Part shown: one piece after another, positions 38,368-52,800 of the stretch
How positions within the stretch are numbered: position 1 is the stretch's first letter
How the letters are laid out: the number at the start of each line of letters is the position of its first letter
Source: Epinephelus fuscoguttatus
Taxonomy: Eukaryota; Chordata; Actinopteri; Perciformes; Serranidae
DNA: 64,000 nt
Assembly: GCF_011397635.1 (NCBI RefSeq)
Contig: NC_064765.1
Span: 34,515,132 to 34,579,131 of the forward strand
Direction: 5' to 3'
Notes under the pieces: model-generated
The model's database searches: none
Seen by the model: the letters and a program-made list of their open reading frames with translations, nothing else
Told to the model about the DNA's origin: nothing
Translations under genes and position numbers: made by a program

Positions 38368-41300
38368 AGAAAGACGGAAATGGAATGTTGGCTAGGAGCC
38401 TCCCATCATTCACTTGAAACACACACACTAATAACACATTACATAACAGTAGCTTGTTTTATTACATAGGCAGTGTAGACATGCGGGAGGTGCCTGTACA
38501 GTAGCTGTGTTTTGGACTCTTTCTTCCTGGAAGTCGTCAATCAATTCTTCGAATGTTACGAGGATAGTAACTGCCTCTCCATTTCCAGCTGGGAGACCTT
38601 TTCATTCGGCAAGACAAGGAAATACTTGAACACTTACACACTGGAAGGAAACACTCCGTGGCTGTCATTTAGCAGGAAAATTACTGCTTTTAAAAATGCT
38701 GAATACCAGCAGAACGCTGCCAAATCAAAACATCAGTGCCACAGTTGGCCTTGAAAAACCCCAAATTGGCCTAATCAAAGTTGGTGGTTAAAAATATTCT
38801 CTGCTGAAAGCATTTTATTCACTTTAGACAAAGTAGACACTTCATCAAATGAAAGGAGAGATTTAAACAAATTAAGAATCTGATTTTTTTTTTTTGGCTC
38901 GTCCTTCTGTGTCTTTCCTGGAGTACCATTCTGCTTCAGCTTCCCAGCAGCTCCCCGCTGACCTCATTTCCTGCTGACTCAAAGGTCACTTCCTAGTATG
39001 GGAATGCCCATGATCTGTGTCTCACACACGCAAAGTTGTCACACACACAACCTGGAGCTGAATGGTTTTCTATTGGCTCAGATGGAGTTGTTCTTTCCTG
39101 CCAGTCCTTAAACCCTGACCTGAATCACATGTCCTGTTTCCAAGCAAGATGTATAAGCCATGATCCTCACACACACACACACAAACACACACGTACACAC
39201 AAAAATCCAAGGCCGTAGCTCCTGGAGCCTCAAAGCCGACCTTTTCAGACAGACTCTAATGTAGATAACCTTACACTAACTGACAGGCAATCCATCCAAC
39301 AGCTCTGCGTGTGCGTGCATGTACGAGTTACCTTGGCGACCAACATCTGTTGCTGAGCCTCTATTTGTTGCTGTTGTCTCGTGGCCATTTCCTGCAGCTC
39401 GGAGAGGGTCAGCTCCACACGGGGAACCTGCACACGACAACACACATATATGAATACTCAATGTCCCGAGAAAAAAAGCTTGTGTTTTCTCCTGTGTGTC
39501 TCTAATCATTGTTTCCATACGTTCAGGACTGTTACTGACAAGATGAAAACCTAAACAGTGACAGGATATAAATGCCAGACTACAGCTGCACACACATATC
39601 ACCTCACACTTCAGGTCATAGAGCACCTTCAGTGTGTGCAGAAATGTTATTAGGCTAGCAGCTAGTGGCCTTGGCAGAGTGACAGAATTATAGTATTGGT
39701 TTGGGGGAAAATAGCCAGAATCCTGTCTGCTCTGGTTATCACACTGTGACACAGACATCAACATCAGCTTGAAAAAAATCTCATCGCACTGATCATTCGT
39801 CCTGTATTTTACTATCAGTGTTTTATCAAGCCAGGCCCACACTGAGACACTTTGTTATACAGCTGTGTTTTTGGATGTTCTTCAGAACAAACATTTCTAT
39901 GATTGTAGGCTAATGTTTGTTTGAGTGTAAGGGGGTTGGTTGTGGTGGGGAGGGAGAGGAATGCCTTTAGCAGACAACAGCGGAAGGTTTCTGCCCAGTC
40001 ACATCCTGCTATTGTGTGTGTTCACTCACGGACACACACACAGACACAAATACACACACTACACCTGGTCTGTTACAGTCATTTTCTGTATGAATTGAGG
40101 CCAGACAATGTGACACTAAGTGACAAAAGCAACTTTCCTCCTGATTAACAATGAAGACAATAGTTCATATTTTTTAAGGTTGAATCTTGGGGGCCCTCTT
40201 CCCAGAAAAAAATTCAAATTTCAAAATTAATTTCCTACTACATTATCTTATTTATCATAAGCAAGAAGAGCCATACAGTATGCTATATGGAGACTGTCCT
40301 CCTCCAAAATATGACCACTTACATATTCTTTTACAAGCACAGATTCATTTTCTGCAACCACTTATCCTTCTGTGGGTTGCAGGGGGGCTGGAGCAGCTGA
40401 CACTGGGCGAGGGCAGGGTACACCCTGGACAGGTCGCCAGACTATCACAGGGCTAACACACAGAGACAGACAACAATTCACACTCACATTCACACCTACA
40501 GGAAATTTGGAGTCACCAGTTAAACTGCATGTCTCTGGACTGTGGGAGGAAGCCGGAGTACCTGGAAAAAACCCACGCTGACACTGGGAGAACATGCAAA
40601 CTCCACACAGAAAGGCTCACCCCACCCGAACCAGTAACCCTCTTGCTGTGAGGTGACATTGCTAAGCACTGTACCACCGCGCTGGTACACTATCTCACAC
40701 TATCTATTACATAACCTTATTTATCATGAGCAAGTACAGCTATACAGTTTAATATATACGGAGACTGTCCTCCTCGAAACCACAACCACATAGATCAGTT
40801 TTACAAGCATAAATTACAACCCATATTTATGTTTTGTTGTTAGGTGGCAACTGAAGAAATAATGACGCTAGAGGAGGAACTCAGGTGACGGATAATGAAG
40901 AGGGAGAAAGTCTGCTTAGGGTGGTGGGAGGTGAAAAGGTCACACAGTCACTGGACTTTCATCCAGGAGACCTGTGTTTGTGTCCTGAGTGAAAGCAAAG
41001 TCAACATTGAGTTATTTTAAGAAGAAAACTTAGTATGTTGATACATGTCACCTGAACTATGTCAGATGAGTGATTTCAAGTGACATATGTGACGTGTGTC
41101 ATATGACATATGTTACTATATCTAAGCAACAAACATACTTATTTTAAGCCAAACTGTGATCATAGATTTGTGTTCCTAAGAACAAACAACCTATGTGGTT
41201 GTATGAGTTGGACTTGTTGACTATACAAATATGCAATAAATGAAAGCTATTAATGTCTACATAAATTAAACCTGCAATGCAACACAAATGACTGACACTC

Positions 41301-44300
41301 AACTCAGGCTTCAAGTGGACTACCTGACAAATATGTCACAATAAAGACAATATTGTTGATTGAATATGTTTGTGAACTGTGTTCTGCTGGGATGTGGCAA
41401 CACCACTTGGACAAACCACATGCACAACTGCAGTACACCGTAATACTAGGACCGATAGTGATAATAATGTTTAGTTTATGATAATGGTTACATTTTCTAA
41501 TGATTATTTCAGCACTGGCTGCTTGTCCTAGCATAACAATTTCTTAAATATATTTTCAATCAATGTATTGGTGGGTGTCCCTTCAATACATATGATAATA
41601 CATATAATAATTATTGCCTTAAAAAGGTATTTAATCGATTATCCAAACACTGGCTGTTTCTACCTGTTCAATGGAAAACAGCTTCTTTCCAGGACTGTGA
41701 CTACATACTTACAACCAGTTAGGTAGTATATTTTTTTTCATTGTTAACATTGGCCTTTATTGAGAGTACAGCTGAAGATGGATAGGAAAGGTGTGAAAGA
41801 GTGAGGGGGAATGACATGCAGCAAAGGGCCGCTTGATGGAGTTGAACCCACGCCGCTGCAAAGGACTTGGCCTATGGGGGCGTACACTCTATCAAGAAAG
41901 CTAAAAGTTGCCCTAACTTATATGTAATTTAATGACAAAATAAATGTAATTGTAATCAGTTATTAGTTATTAGTTATTAGAGTACATATCATCAAATTAC
42001 AGTTTGTATTCAAAGTGTTGATGATCACAAGGAGTAGAATACAACACTATCATGGAATATCAAGTCTTGCCCTACAAAGCAGGTCTTTAACCATCAGCAA
42101 AAATGTCTGAATGGCTCAATATGATGTAACATTATCAGTGTAGCTCATTGCATAATATATTAATTCACTGCATTCCAGGTCCTCTTAACAATGCAAGAGA
42201 CCAAAGCTGCAAAAATGTAGTTTGTACCTGGATCAAGACCTAGCCACTACCACACCACCTAATGGCCTCAGACAGGCTGACGGTTTCCAGAGTGACACTG
42301 ATTAATGGATTCCGCCTAGAGTAAAAGGATCTGCTATTTTATGAGTCATTAGGAGACTAATGATTATGGTTATCATGCATATTTTATAGAAAAGTCACAC
42401 AGAGTACAAAGTGTTGTTAAGACAGTGGCACTGTCTTACTGCAAAAGCTTTCATAATAATGTTTTTAACCATTAAAGCAATATTAATAAATAAAAATATG
42501 GGGATCAAAATGCCCAGCAGCAATGGTATAGTGTTTAAATGTATATTAAAACGTGTTTAGCTGTCAGACAATGCCAAACCAAACAGTCAGACATATAAAG
42601 CCAGTAGTTCATTAACTGTAGTTTCTGATGTTGTATCAGATTATCCTCGCTGTAGGGTGCTTCACATATTAGTGTGCCTTTGTGAGGGTTTGGTAATGGT
42701 ACTATCCAGCCCTAATGAGTAACTTGAGGGTATCAACTGAAACAAACCAGCACCAAGTAGTATCTACCCAGATTGGGATAAAAAGGACTATTTGTATGGT
42801 TTTACTCACAGCCAATGACAGCAAGCATTCTTCATTTCAGTGCAACATAGCCCACTACTGCACAACCCATACAGATTATGATGTGGTGAAGTCGAGCATG
42901 GTGTAGTTGATGGAGTTGGCAGTTCAGTGTGGCGAAATGCCAACAATATGTTGGCTATGTATGGCTATAGACGCCTGTGGTGTCTGATGCCATTTTACAC
43001 AATGGAATGCCTCAATTTACTTGATGGTTATCAAATTAAGTAGAAAACAAAGATGTCAAATGGAGAACTCTACTGGTGTTGGTATCATTTGTAGGGTATT
43101 AGTATTGGTATTAGTACTGCATTAGTACTACCCAGCTTTAGCATTCATAAATAAGGACAAAAAACAACATATGAAACAGCTTTCATAAAACTGTAGTCCA
43201 ACATATAATCAGCACAGAGTACATAATCAAAACGTACAATACGTTGGGTCAAAATATAACAGTCTCAACAAGCACATTTTGAGGAAGAATGAATTGCAGG
43301 GCTAGAATTTAGATATAATGTGGTTGAGTGTAAGAATGTAATAGAAACAGGAGTGGGCCTAAAATGAATGACTTATTCATTTCTTAAAAACATAATGCAG
43401 ACATGCAGTATCCCGACGTAGTGCAGACTACATCATGTTTTAGACGATGACATTATGCACATTACACTGGTTTTCCAGTCAGTGATGCCACATGTCATAA
43501 GCTAACTGCTGACCTGTGAGATTTTGCAGATTCTCACTTTCATGTGCATTATGAAGAGTCTGCAGATACAAACTGATCTCCTGCTAATGCACTGTGGTTT
43601 CACCTTAAAGGAGACCAGGCAGTGCCAGTATGAGAGGAACATCACTGTTTCCAAATGTAATCTCTGTAAGCAGTGATGCAGTGGTTAATAGACGGATAGA
43701 GCTATGTGAATTCTCTATAATCATACATCTTATTTCTCTTTGATAAAATCATTTTTGAATGTGCTTGTATGGAAGCAAAGAAAGGCCAAAAGTGAAAATA
43801 AATCACTGCAGAATACTTAATGTGACAATCTTAATTGAATTCATAGCATTGAAATATTTTACTATTATAATCAAAATGTGAATTCTTGTAGTCTGAATTC
43901 CACCATTAATTTGAAGCAATTTGAAATTCTGCAATTTCAGAACCTTTCAAATTCAAATAGAAGATTGAAGTGTGCAAGTTTCATCTACATTCATCTGTAC
44001 CTCTCTTTCTTGCATCACATGACTGATAGAACCTGATAGAACAGATGCCTTACTGCTCTTCGATACCTCCTTATATTGTTTATTTTGCAACAGAGTTTAG
44101 TCACACATTACAAGATTCTACAAAGACTTTCACTGTTTACAAGATTACAACTAGAATCCTTTTGGGATTATTTCCCATCCTGCTCCTGGTGGGAAATATT
44201 AGGCCAAACTCCCTTTAAGGAATGTGACAAATTAAGAATTTATTGTAGAAACATAAGATAAAAGTTGGAAATTGTCAACAGTATTCTTGTGAATTCAATA

Positions 44301-46305
44301 TCAATATGATACATAATGATAAACTGCATTTGTGTACAAACTTAACTATTGGGATTTTGTTGCCTCAACTCACTGCCAGCCTCTGTTGGTTAGCTGTGCT
44401 ATTTTAGTGAGAGAAGAGGCCGTGGGAGTGAGAAGGGAACTGTTACAAAAAATTAAGATTTCTCACTAGAAGAAGTGCCAGTTTGTGGATCCGATACACG
44501 CCAAATTAAATACACACTCTTGTTCAATCTACAGCTCCACCAGTTTCTCCTCTTTTTCCACAGTCCCCTTTACTGTCCACCCAGTTTGCTGCTTCCTGTT
44601 TGGAGCTGCAGAGAGCACAGCTATTGGTTGCTGACAATGTTCACATCATTGAACTGCAGTATTTGCATGACCCAAGAACCAAATACGATAATATTAAACA
44701 TGTTTGATTTTGTCTGAACGTCAAGATGAGAAAAACACTGACTTAAGACAGCTTGGACTGAGTTTTATGACCGCCTATACACCAAAAGATCGCGATCACA
44801 GAGGCGCGCACCAACTTAAGTTAAACTCATGATTTTATACTGAAAATTGTGTGCGACAAGGAATTTGTTTCTTAATATTGTTTGGTGTAAAGCCAGCATT
44901 AGTTGCACAGCTCGAAATTATTGTCTGAAAAAAAAAGGGAATTCAAACCCCATGAATTTAGAAAGATGGCTCTCAAAATTAAGTATTTCAAAGCTATGAA
45001 TTCAGTGGTATTTACATACAACACCAAGTATTGAATAGGAACTAAATGTCACATCTAGGTATTACATGCAAGATTAAAATCCTTATGCCCCTTTTGCTTC
45101 TTAATTAACTTTAAAACATGAGTAAACAGAAATCCCTGATACTTGGAGCTTTCAGAACTATATTTTAAAGCTTGGTCATCAACCTCAAAAGCTAATATTG
45201 TAGAGATATGTGGATACATAATGCAACAGTGTTTGCATTGTTAACACCCTCAACACCCAAGAGTTGCTGGATTTAAAAGCCTCAATCTGACAGACTGTCA
45301 TCAGTTGGACTAAAGATCACTTGTCAGTTGTAACAGTGGTCGGCAGTGTGACATTTGTGTTCTGTTGATGAAGTTTCTATCCTCTAGCCAGTGATGTGTC
45401 TTCCTTTTCTGTCTCATGATGACATGCATCCCCCAGCTACATAAAAAGTTAACAATTCTCCCGACACTTAACAACGGTGTCATGCATTCTGCTGCTCATG
45501 CTGTCAACACACTGTACGACATCCTGCAGACTGCGCTGCTGCGAGCGCCCCGGCTGACATTAACATGCAGTTTCTATCAGCTCCCCGCTGTGCCGTATTT
45601 ACCTGCAGGCTGTCCCATGTGATCCTGCAGGAGCGGACTTTAATTTTGCTGCATTGTCCTTCAACAGTAAATTCCTGCACCAGATCCACCTCATTCCACT
45701 CCATCCTCACAGCGTTTCAGGGGAAACAACGGACCTGACTGGTTTCAGATAGAGAAATGTTGCCAGAGGCTTGACGGAGGGAAGCTTGGAGGGGGGGGGG
45801 GAACGAGAGCGATCCTTATCACAACTTTCCCTCTCGTCCGCCCGGTGATGTGCTGTGATTTACGACACTCTCTCCCCCTCTCCCTCTCTCTCTCTCTCCC
45901 TCTTGCTCGGCCCACGCTCCCTCCACCTCTCTCTCTCAGACAAACTCTCTCCAGCATTGGTGTGTTCTCATATGACGTGTGAAGCCCATTAATGTGACAC
46001 TGCATTCAATTACTACAGTAAACAAACATGCAAAAAGACGGAGGGGAAGTCACCCCATCCCTTTTTTCTACCTCTCTCTTTCTCTCCATCCTTCCATCTT
46101 TCTCTATCTCCACTCTTCTACAGCTCCTTCTCTTCTCACATCTCCCATCATCTCTGTCTTTATCTCCCTCCACCCCTCCTTCTTCCACACCTTCCTCCAT
46201 CCTTCTTAATCCCCTTCTCTTTCTATATCTACATTCCTTCATCTCTCGTTCTCTCTGTTCTTGTCATCCATCTGCAGCTGGCTTTTTGCTGCAGCGACAT
46301 CCCCC

Positions 46306-46339
<34 letters not shown>

Positions 46340-46690
46340 CCCCTCACACCTCCCTCTTTTCTTCTCCCACTTTCTCTCAGAAGGGAAATCACTGCACCAC
46401 AGCCTGATGGGGTTCTAGCTGCTCTCAATCAACCTCTGCGTCCTGCTCCAGATGTGTGTTATTGTGAGAAAGAAAACCATGATGATGATGATGATGATGA
46501 TGATGATGTGGGGAGATTAACGGCCGGGGCAGCGTGCACGGCGATCTCATGGCACACATCCCCACCGGACAGCGTCGGACACACACGTGCGCACGACATG
46601 TATGCGCACACAAACAGACACACACTCAAATAACAGCTGACTCCTGCTGCGTCATATTGTCCTCCTCTTTTTCTCTGTCTCGCTCTCTGC

Positions 46691-46739
<49 letters not shown>

Positions 46740-46819
46740 CGACATGTGACTTAACTGCTGCGTCACACATTTTCTCTTTCACTCTGAAACAGACACACAT
46801 CTGTCTGACTCAGATAAAA

Positions 46820-46878
<59 letters not shown>

Positions 46879-49800
46879 CCAGTAATGAAAGCAGACTGGA
46901 ATTTTTGCCAGTGCTGCTGTTCTGGCTGTAGGAATCTGTGGGTGTGAGCTGGCTTTGTGTGTGTTGGCTGGACATTTGCAAACATAACATGTAGGACAAT
47001 TCAAAGTACCTCACTGTGTTTTATAATTAGATATTAAACATATTATCAGTAGTATTGAAACTGGGTGACTTTTATTTATATTCGTTAGACTGTTCAGGAT
47101 GAAACTGATATGTCTGAACCGTTCAACTTTTCAAGTTCCCCTAAGAATAAGACTCTCTTTTCTTTCAGGTGCTTAAAACCAGTGTTCAAACCAAAGGCAT
47201 TAAAATTCATTAAAACTATTGAAAGCCCTGGCTTTGAAATTATCCTGGAAAAGTTGGCAGATCATGAAAAAAAAAAAAAAAACAGTCACATTGTGATGAG
47301 GTATGACTTTGCACATATTCCTAATTAGACTGTATGGATATGTTTGGGGGTGGGGCAAAATTAATTCTTAGATGTACAACAATGCTCTCTTGAAAGACTT
47401 TATGTCTCCATGCAGAAAAGTCAATAATCAGACATTTAGAATGTAATTCTCAGCATTATGATTTCCTGTAACAACTTTATAAAACCAGACTGTACATTCC
47501 TCTGAACCCACTGGATGGTGTAACAGAGGTAAACATGTGCAGACGTTCGACAGTGTGGGGGAGTTTTTCTACAAGTTGTGTTTTGCTCGTCCCTCTCCTA
47601 CGCACCTGTTGGGAAATAGATGTGCGCTTTATTCCTTTGTTCACTATTGTCTTAATAACAGATAATGGAGGTAAATTATTTAGAAAAACAAAGAAGAAAA
47701 ACATAAATCATGTGTGGGACTCAACCATTTGAAGCATCAAGGCAGCAATAATTGTTTTACAGTCTCTCTAGGATGTTGCTATTGCAACAATTAATGCAAA
47801 ATCAGCTAGGGATGCACAGATGTTTTATCAGTTGAACATCTGTATTGGCCAACATTCGCCTTGCTGACTGCCATTGGCCCCTCAGCAAAAAAGATGACAC
47901 TCGCCGATGGCAGTGGCCAATGTTGTCACATTAAATTTGCGCAGGCTAAAAAGCAGGGCTCCACAATATCGGCCACAAAGGTAAATAAATGAGCACATAC
48001 AAGAACAATACAATGACTGTTTGGCAAATGGGCTCTGTGATCCCACTGTTGTTTGAAGAAAAGCTGCTAACAAAGTTCCACTAATTCAGTGATAAATACA
48101 TTTCATTTCCCATAAATTCTCCAGAATAAACGTCCCCCGTACATATGTTTATTGTGAAGCAGGAAAATGAGAAAATGTTGAGTTTTCATGCAACAACTTC
48201 ACACAACTTCAAATCTGGCTGACAGCGAACATGAAACAATAAAGCAGATATCTAAAGTAAAAACAGGATGCAGGAGAGAAACTAAATTTCAAACCACAGA
48301 GATTCAGTTAGAAGCTACACAAGTACTGAGAGCTGAACACACAGAAAAACGAATTTCTCTCTGGTCTCCTGCAGACAGAGGGAAGGAGAGTCTCACAACA
48401 CACAGGCTTGTTTGAGGGGGAGAAACGGGTCGTTGAGGGGTTGGCTGCGGTTGGCCATACACCACTGCTACCTGCTTGAGGGCAGGCGGCCCAGCTTTTG
48501 GGCCTACTGTGAAGAAGGTCCATCTCGACATAGCACGGCGCATCAAAATTGATAATGGAGACGCAAATTGCCGTGGCATGGCTTGACTTGACTATCCCTT
48601 ACACAGCCAAAAGTGACAATGGAAAAGGCCCAAAGCAGAGTTCAAACGCACAGACTTGCTAATGTGCCCTACTCATATGCGAAAGTATTTCACATGATGT
48701 TTTTTGCAAAAATGCTGCAATTCATCAAAATCTTTCTCAGTTTTTGACTCAACATTCATTGTTGAGGCATGCGCAAAAAACAAAGTGTTCTTAATGAATT
48801 CAGCGTAATACAGGTGAGTAATTCATTTACAAATGGTTATTTTGAGGGTGAAGTATTCCTTTAAGAGTGGACTGGAGCAGAGTAAAAACAAACTATGATG
48901 TGTGGTGTTACTGAGAGGACATGCCGTACACGTAAAACAGCTTGACAACAGCTTGATAATGGTGTCAGTCCTTATTTTGTTATTGAATGCTATTCTCTGC
49001 CGCTGTATTGGTGTCAATAGATTTTCAAATCATTTCCAGGCATTTTGCTATAATTGCTCAACAGCACTGTGAAAACTGATAGTCATGTGCTAACAAGCAA
49101 TCATTCAAAACTACTACATTGTAATAGTCACCACAACCATCTCATGCTGCTGCTGGTCTCTGCTCCGTGCTACAATTTCGCATATGTTTCCATCACGGTT
49201 ATAATCTGAAGCACATGGGGATATTTGACCTTCTCAGTGTGTGAGTATTAGATTTCCCAACAGTGTGTACGTTCTCAGAGTTATGCACACACATACTAGA
49301 CACACACAGACAAACAAAGACAGGTTGTTCTGATCATACCTCCCTTCAGTAATGAAACCCATCTCCTTCCCATCTGCTGTACGCCTCCAGTAAAAATATT
49401 CCTCCTAATCTACAATAACAGCCTGCAGACATTCCTGCAGCCCCTTCCCAACCAGAGGGGAAAACTCTGTTATCAGAACCACTCCAGTGACTAACGTTCA
49501 CACAGCAGGGTGGCCTGCTGGATACAGAGATCATCATGTAACTAAGAGGTCACTTCTTTGAACTTCACCTCTGATAGCTTGTCCATCAATAGCGCATGTT
49601 CTGTTCTGACAGTGTTCATAAGCAAAGCAGGGGAGACCCTAAGCCCAATTTAGGAACAAAAGCAAGCCAACTAGCTGGATTTAAGGAATACTCACTTTAT
49701 TCAAGATCTGGAGCAACACAAGACCACCCAGATTTCATCCAAACAGGGACTTCCCTACAGCTACAACATATGATATTGAGACATTTGAAAATGGAGAACC

Positions 49801-52800
49801 ACTTACAAAAACCTCTTAATATATCCTCCATTTCCACAAAGTTTCTAAAAGCTTATTGTCAAGATTCAACAATAAATGCCTTAAAATGTGAAATATGAGT
49901 TCAAACCTAACAAATCTATGTTTTAAATTTTATGCTGAGTAACATAAATGACATTTATTGTAGTCAAACTTTTCTCACAGTATCAGCACAATGAACTTTG
50001 GCCACATCGTGTGATTCAAGTCTGCCAACGTCCCTGAACCCAGACTATCACGTAACCTACAGAAGGCATCTGTAGTGATGACATACATTGAAAATATTCA
50101 TCTTAATCTACATCAACACAACCCCTGACATGTGTGTTTTGTCAAGAGCACACACACAAAGACACACCTGACTTCTTAATATATCCCTCAGCGGTTTTCT
50201 CACACACAGCTGGGTGGGGTCGAGTTACAGTTGGATCAAGAGACTTGACTGAGTGTGTGTGTGTGTGTGTGCATGTGTTAACCAAAAATGTGTGACCATC
50301 TCTGCAGTTTTTCTGAGGTTAGGGGTGAGGTTTAAGTAGTGGTCTTCCATTACAGGTCGCCTCTGAGGGCCAGTGTCTCCTGATTGGTTGGTTATTCTGG
50401 TTTATCAGACTATGTTCCAACACTCTCTTTTATAGGTGAACATGGAACTAGCATTGCCACTTTGTGAGTGTAAGCCTCTATGAACCAGTCAAATTGCAGT
50501 TACAGTTTACATCCATGACTGTCAAGACTCTGATGTAGCCATGACAGTTGAAAATGCATCAAAGAGGCTATAGATGTTGCTACAAAGAATCCACATATTC
50601 TAAAATGTGGGTGCTTCAAACACATCTTCAGCCCAGCAGCACAGGAGATCTATACAATCAGCACAGTTTCAAGGTGGACTCACAAGATTAGTGTCACCAA
50701 ATCAGTATCTGACCAAATGTCTTCCCTTCTATACCTGAGAGATGTTGAATAATAGCCAGAAAAGTGTTTTGTGCTGTCACAGTGATGTTGACCTTTTGGA
50801 TATAAAATCTCTTCACTTAATAATTTTATCCTATTCACATTAATGTGTAATTTTGTCATAATTAGCTTGTGAATTCTTTAGTTCTGGCAACATGTTTTGT
50901 AAGGTCACAGCGACCTTGACCTTTGACCTATGACCAACAAATCTAATCAGTTTATTTCTAAGTCCATAGGAACATTGGTGCCAAACTTGAAGAAATTTCC
51001 TCACAGTGTTCTTAAGATATAATGTTGACAACAATGAGACAGACAAGGTCACAGTGACCTTGACCTTTGGCCTGTGGCCACTAAAACCTGATAAGTTCAC
51101 CTTTCAGTCCAACTGGACATTAATGCCAATTTTTTTTAAAGAATTGCTCATGGTGTTCTTTTTTTTTTTTTTAAACTTTATTTTTTCATGTTTTTTTTTG
51201 TACAAAACATGGGCAGCATCAGTGTAATGAACAGAAATAGGTATGGGTACAATATGATGCGGCTAAGTAATACAAATGCTAGCCATGTAGAGCCCTTATA
51301 GACACAAAAGAAACAACAAAAAAGGAGAGAGGAACAAAAGGTATATGTACACATATGCCTGTGCACCTGATCTCACGAGTGCACATGTTCACTTACACCC
51401 ATTTGTCTAAATAGTCATACACAATCATACACAGTTGCACACATACATATGAACACTCGAAACATGAGAGAACCGTGGGGTTGCGAGTAGGTCATATGTC
51501 ACATACATTACAGCAATATAGTTGCAATATTGTTTTTCTTAAAACAAAAATATATAAAGCATTAAGGTTGGTTATCACCTCTTCTTGTAATATAAGTGCT
51601 CCATTTTTCCCAGAGGGCATCACCTTTGTCCCTATGTAATCTGAGACTAAAAGTCAGTAGTTCCATTGTTTGGATGTCTTTAATTATGGCCTCCCACTGA
51701 TTAACCGTGGGAGGTTCTGTGTTGAGCCATCTTCTTGTTATGGCTTTTTTGCTGGCAGCCATGAAGATTTTTAGGAGGTATCTGTCTTTTTTTGGTAATT
51801 CTGTGTCCATATTGCCCAGGTAGAATGATAAACAAGTGAAAAATTATAAAATTACAAAAATTAATTAAAATTATTAAATTATTATTTATTAAAATTATAC
51901 TGCAAGACTTCACTGATAATACTTTGAACTCCTTCCCAGAAGGGTTTAAGCGTGGGACAGCTCCAAAATATGTGTGTATGATCTGCCATACCGTGTCCAC
52001 ACCCTCTCCAGCATGTGGGTTGTAGTCCTGTCTGTTTAGACTTTTGCTTTGGTGTTATGAAGAATCGGATATAGTTTTTCCAGGAAAAATCTCTCCATAG
52101 TTGTGAGGCTGTAGTAGTGATTTGTGTGTTAATTACATTTGTCCAGTCTTCAGAAGTAATTACAATTGCCAACTCTTTTTCCCATTTCGCCTTATATAGT
52201 TTGTTGAATGGCCTCTTAATTCAGCTATATGTCTATATAGTTCGCCAATGATCTTTCTGGACAGTTTTGTATTATAGGCTTTGATAAACATTTTGGTAAT
52301 ACCTGATATATTTTCCTGTATAAGTCTTTTAATGTTCTTATCAAAGTAGTGCTGGAGTTGGAGGTACCTATAGAAATCCTGCCGAGCAAGGCCATATTTA
52401 TCAGATATGGTCTTGAAGTCTATAAATTCCTGGTTTTCGATGAATAGACATAATGTGGAGAGTCCTTTTCTTGTCCATTGAGTGAAGCCTCCATCATTCA
52501 TACCTGGTTTGAAATCTGGGTCATGGGTTGGCCACATTAAAATTCAAATTTCTTTCTGAATGTTAAGTTGTTTCACCAAGCCAAACCAGGTTTCTATAGA
52601 GAATCTAACCCACTGGCTCTGGATATCATGTTGTTAAGCCACCACTGGGCTTCCTAAAAAACTCTGTATAGGCCTGTCTGACAGTGATAACTCAACATCT
52701 TTCCATTTTGCGAAGTAGTCTTTATTGCACCAGAGCAGCAGTGGTCTTATTTGTGCCGCTAAATAGTAATCTTTGAGCCTCGGTAAGCCCATCCCCCCAC

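Noticed and set aside
39276..39842. Minus-strand open frame of 188 codons as a separate gene
   Set aside because: Reads through exon W3 into both introns in a different frame; only 39332-39427 in the frame VPRVELTL is coding.
46028..46633. Plus-strand open frame of 201 codons
   Set aside because: Made of a polypyrimidine tract, an ATG repeat and CA-rich DNA; Ser/Pro/Leu/Asp runs only, no domain.
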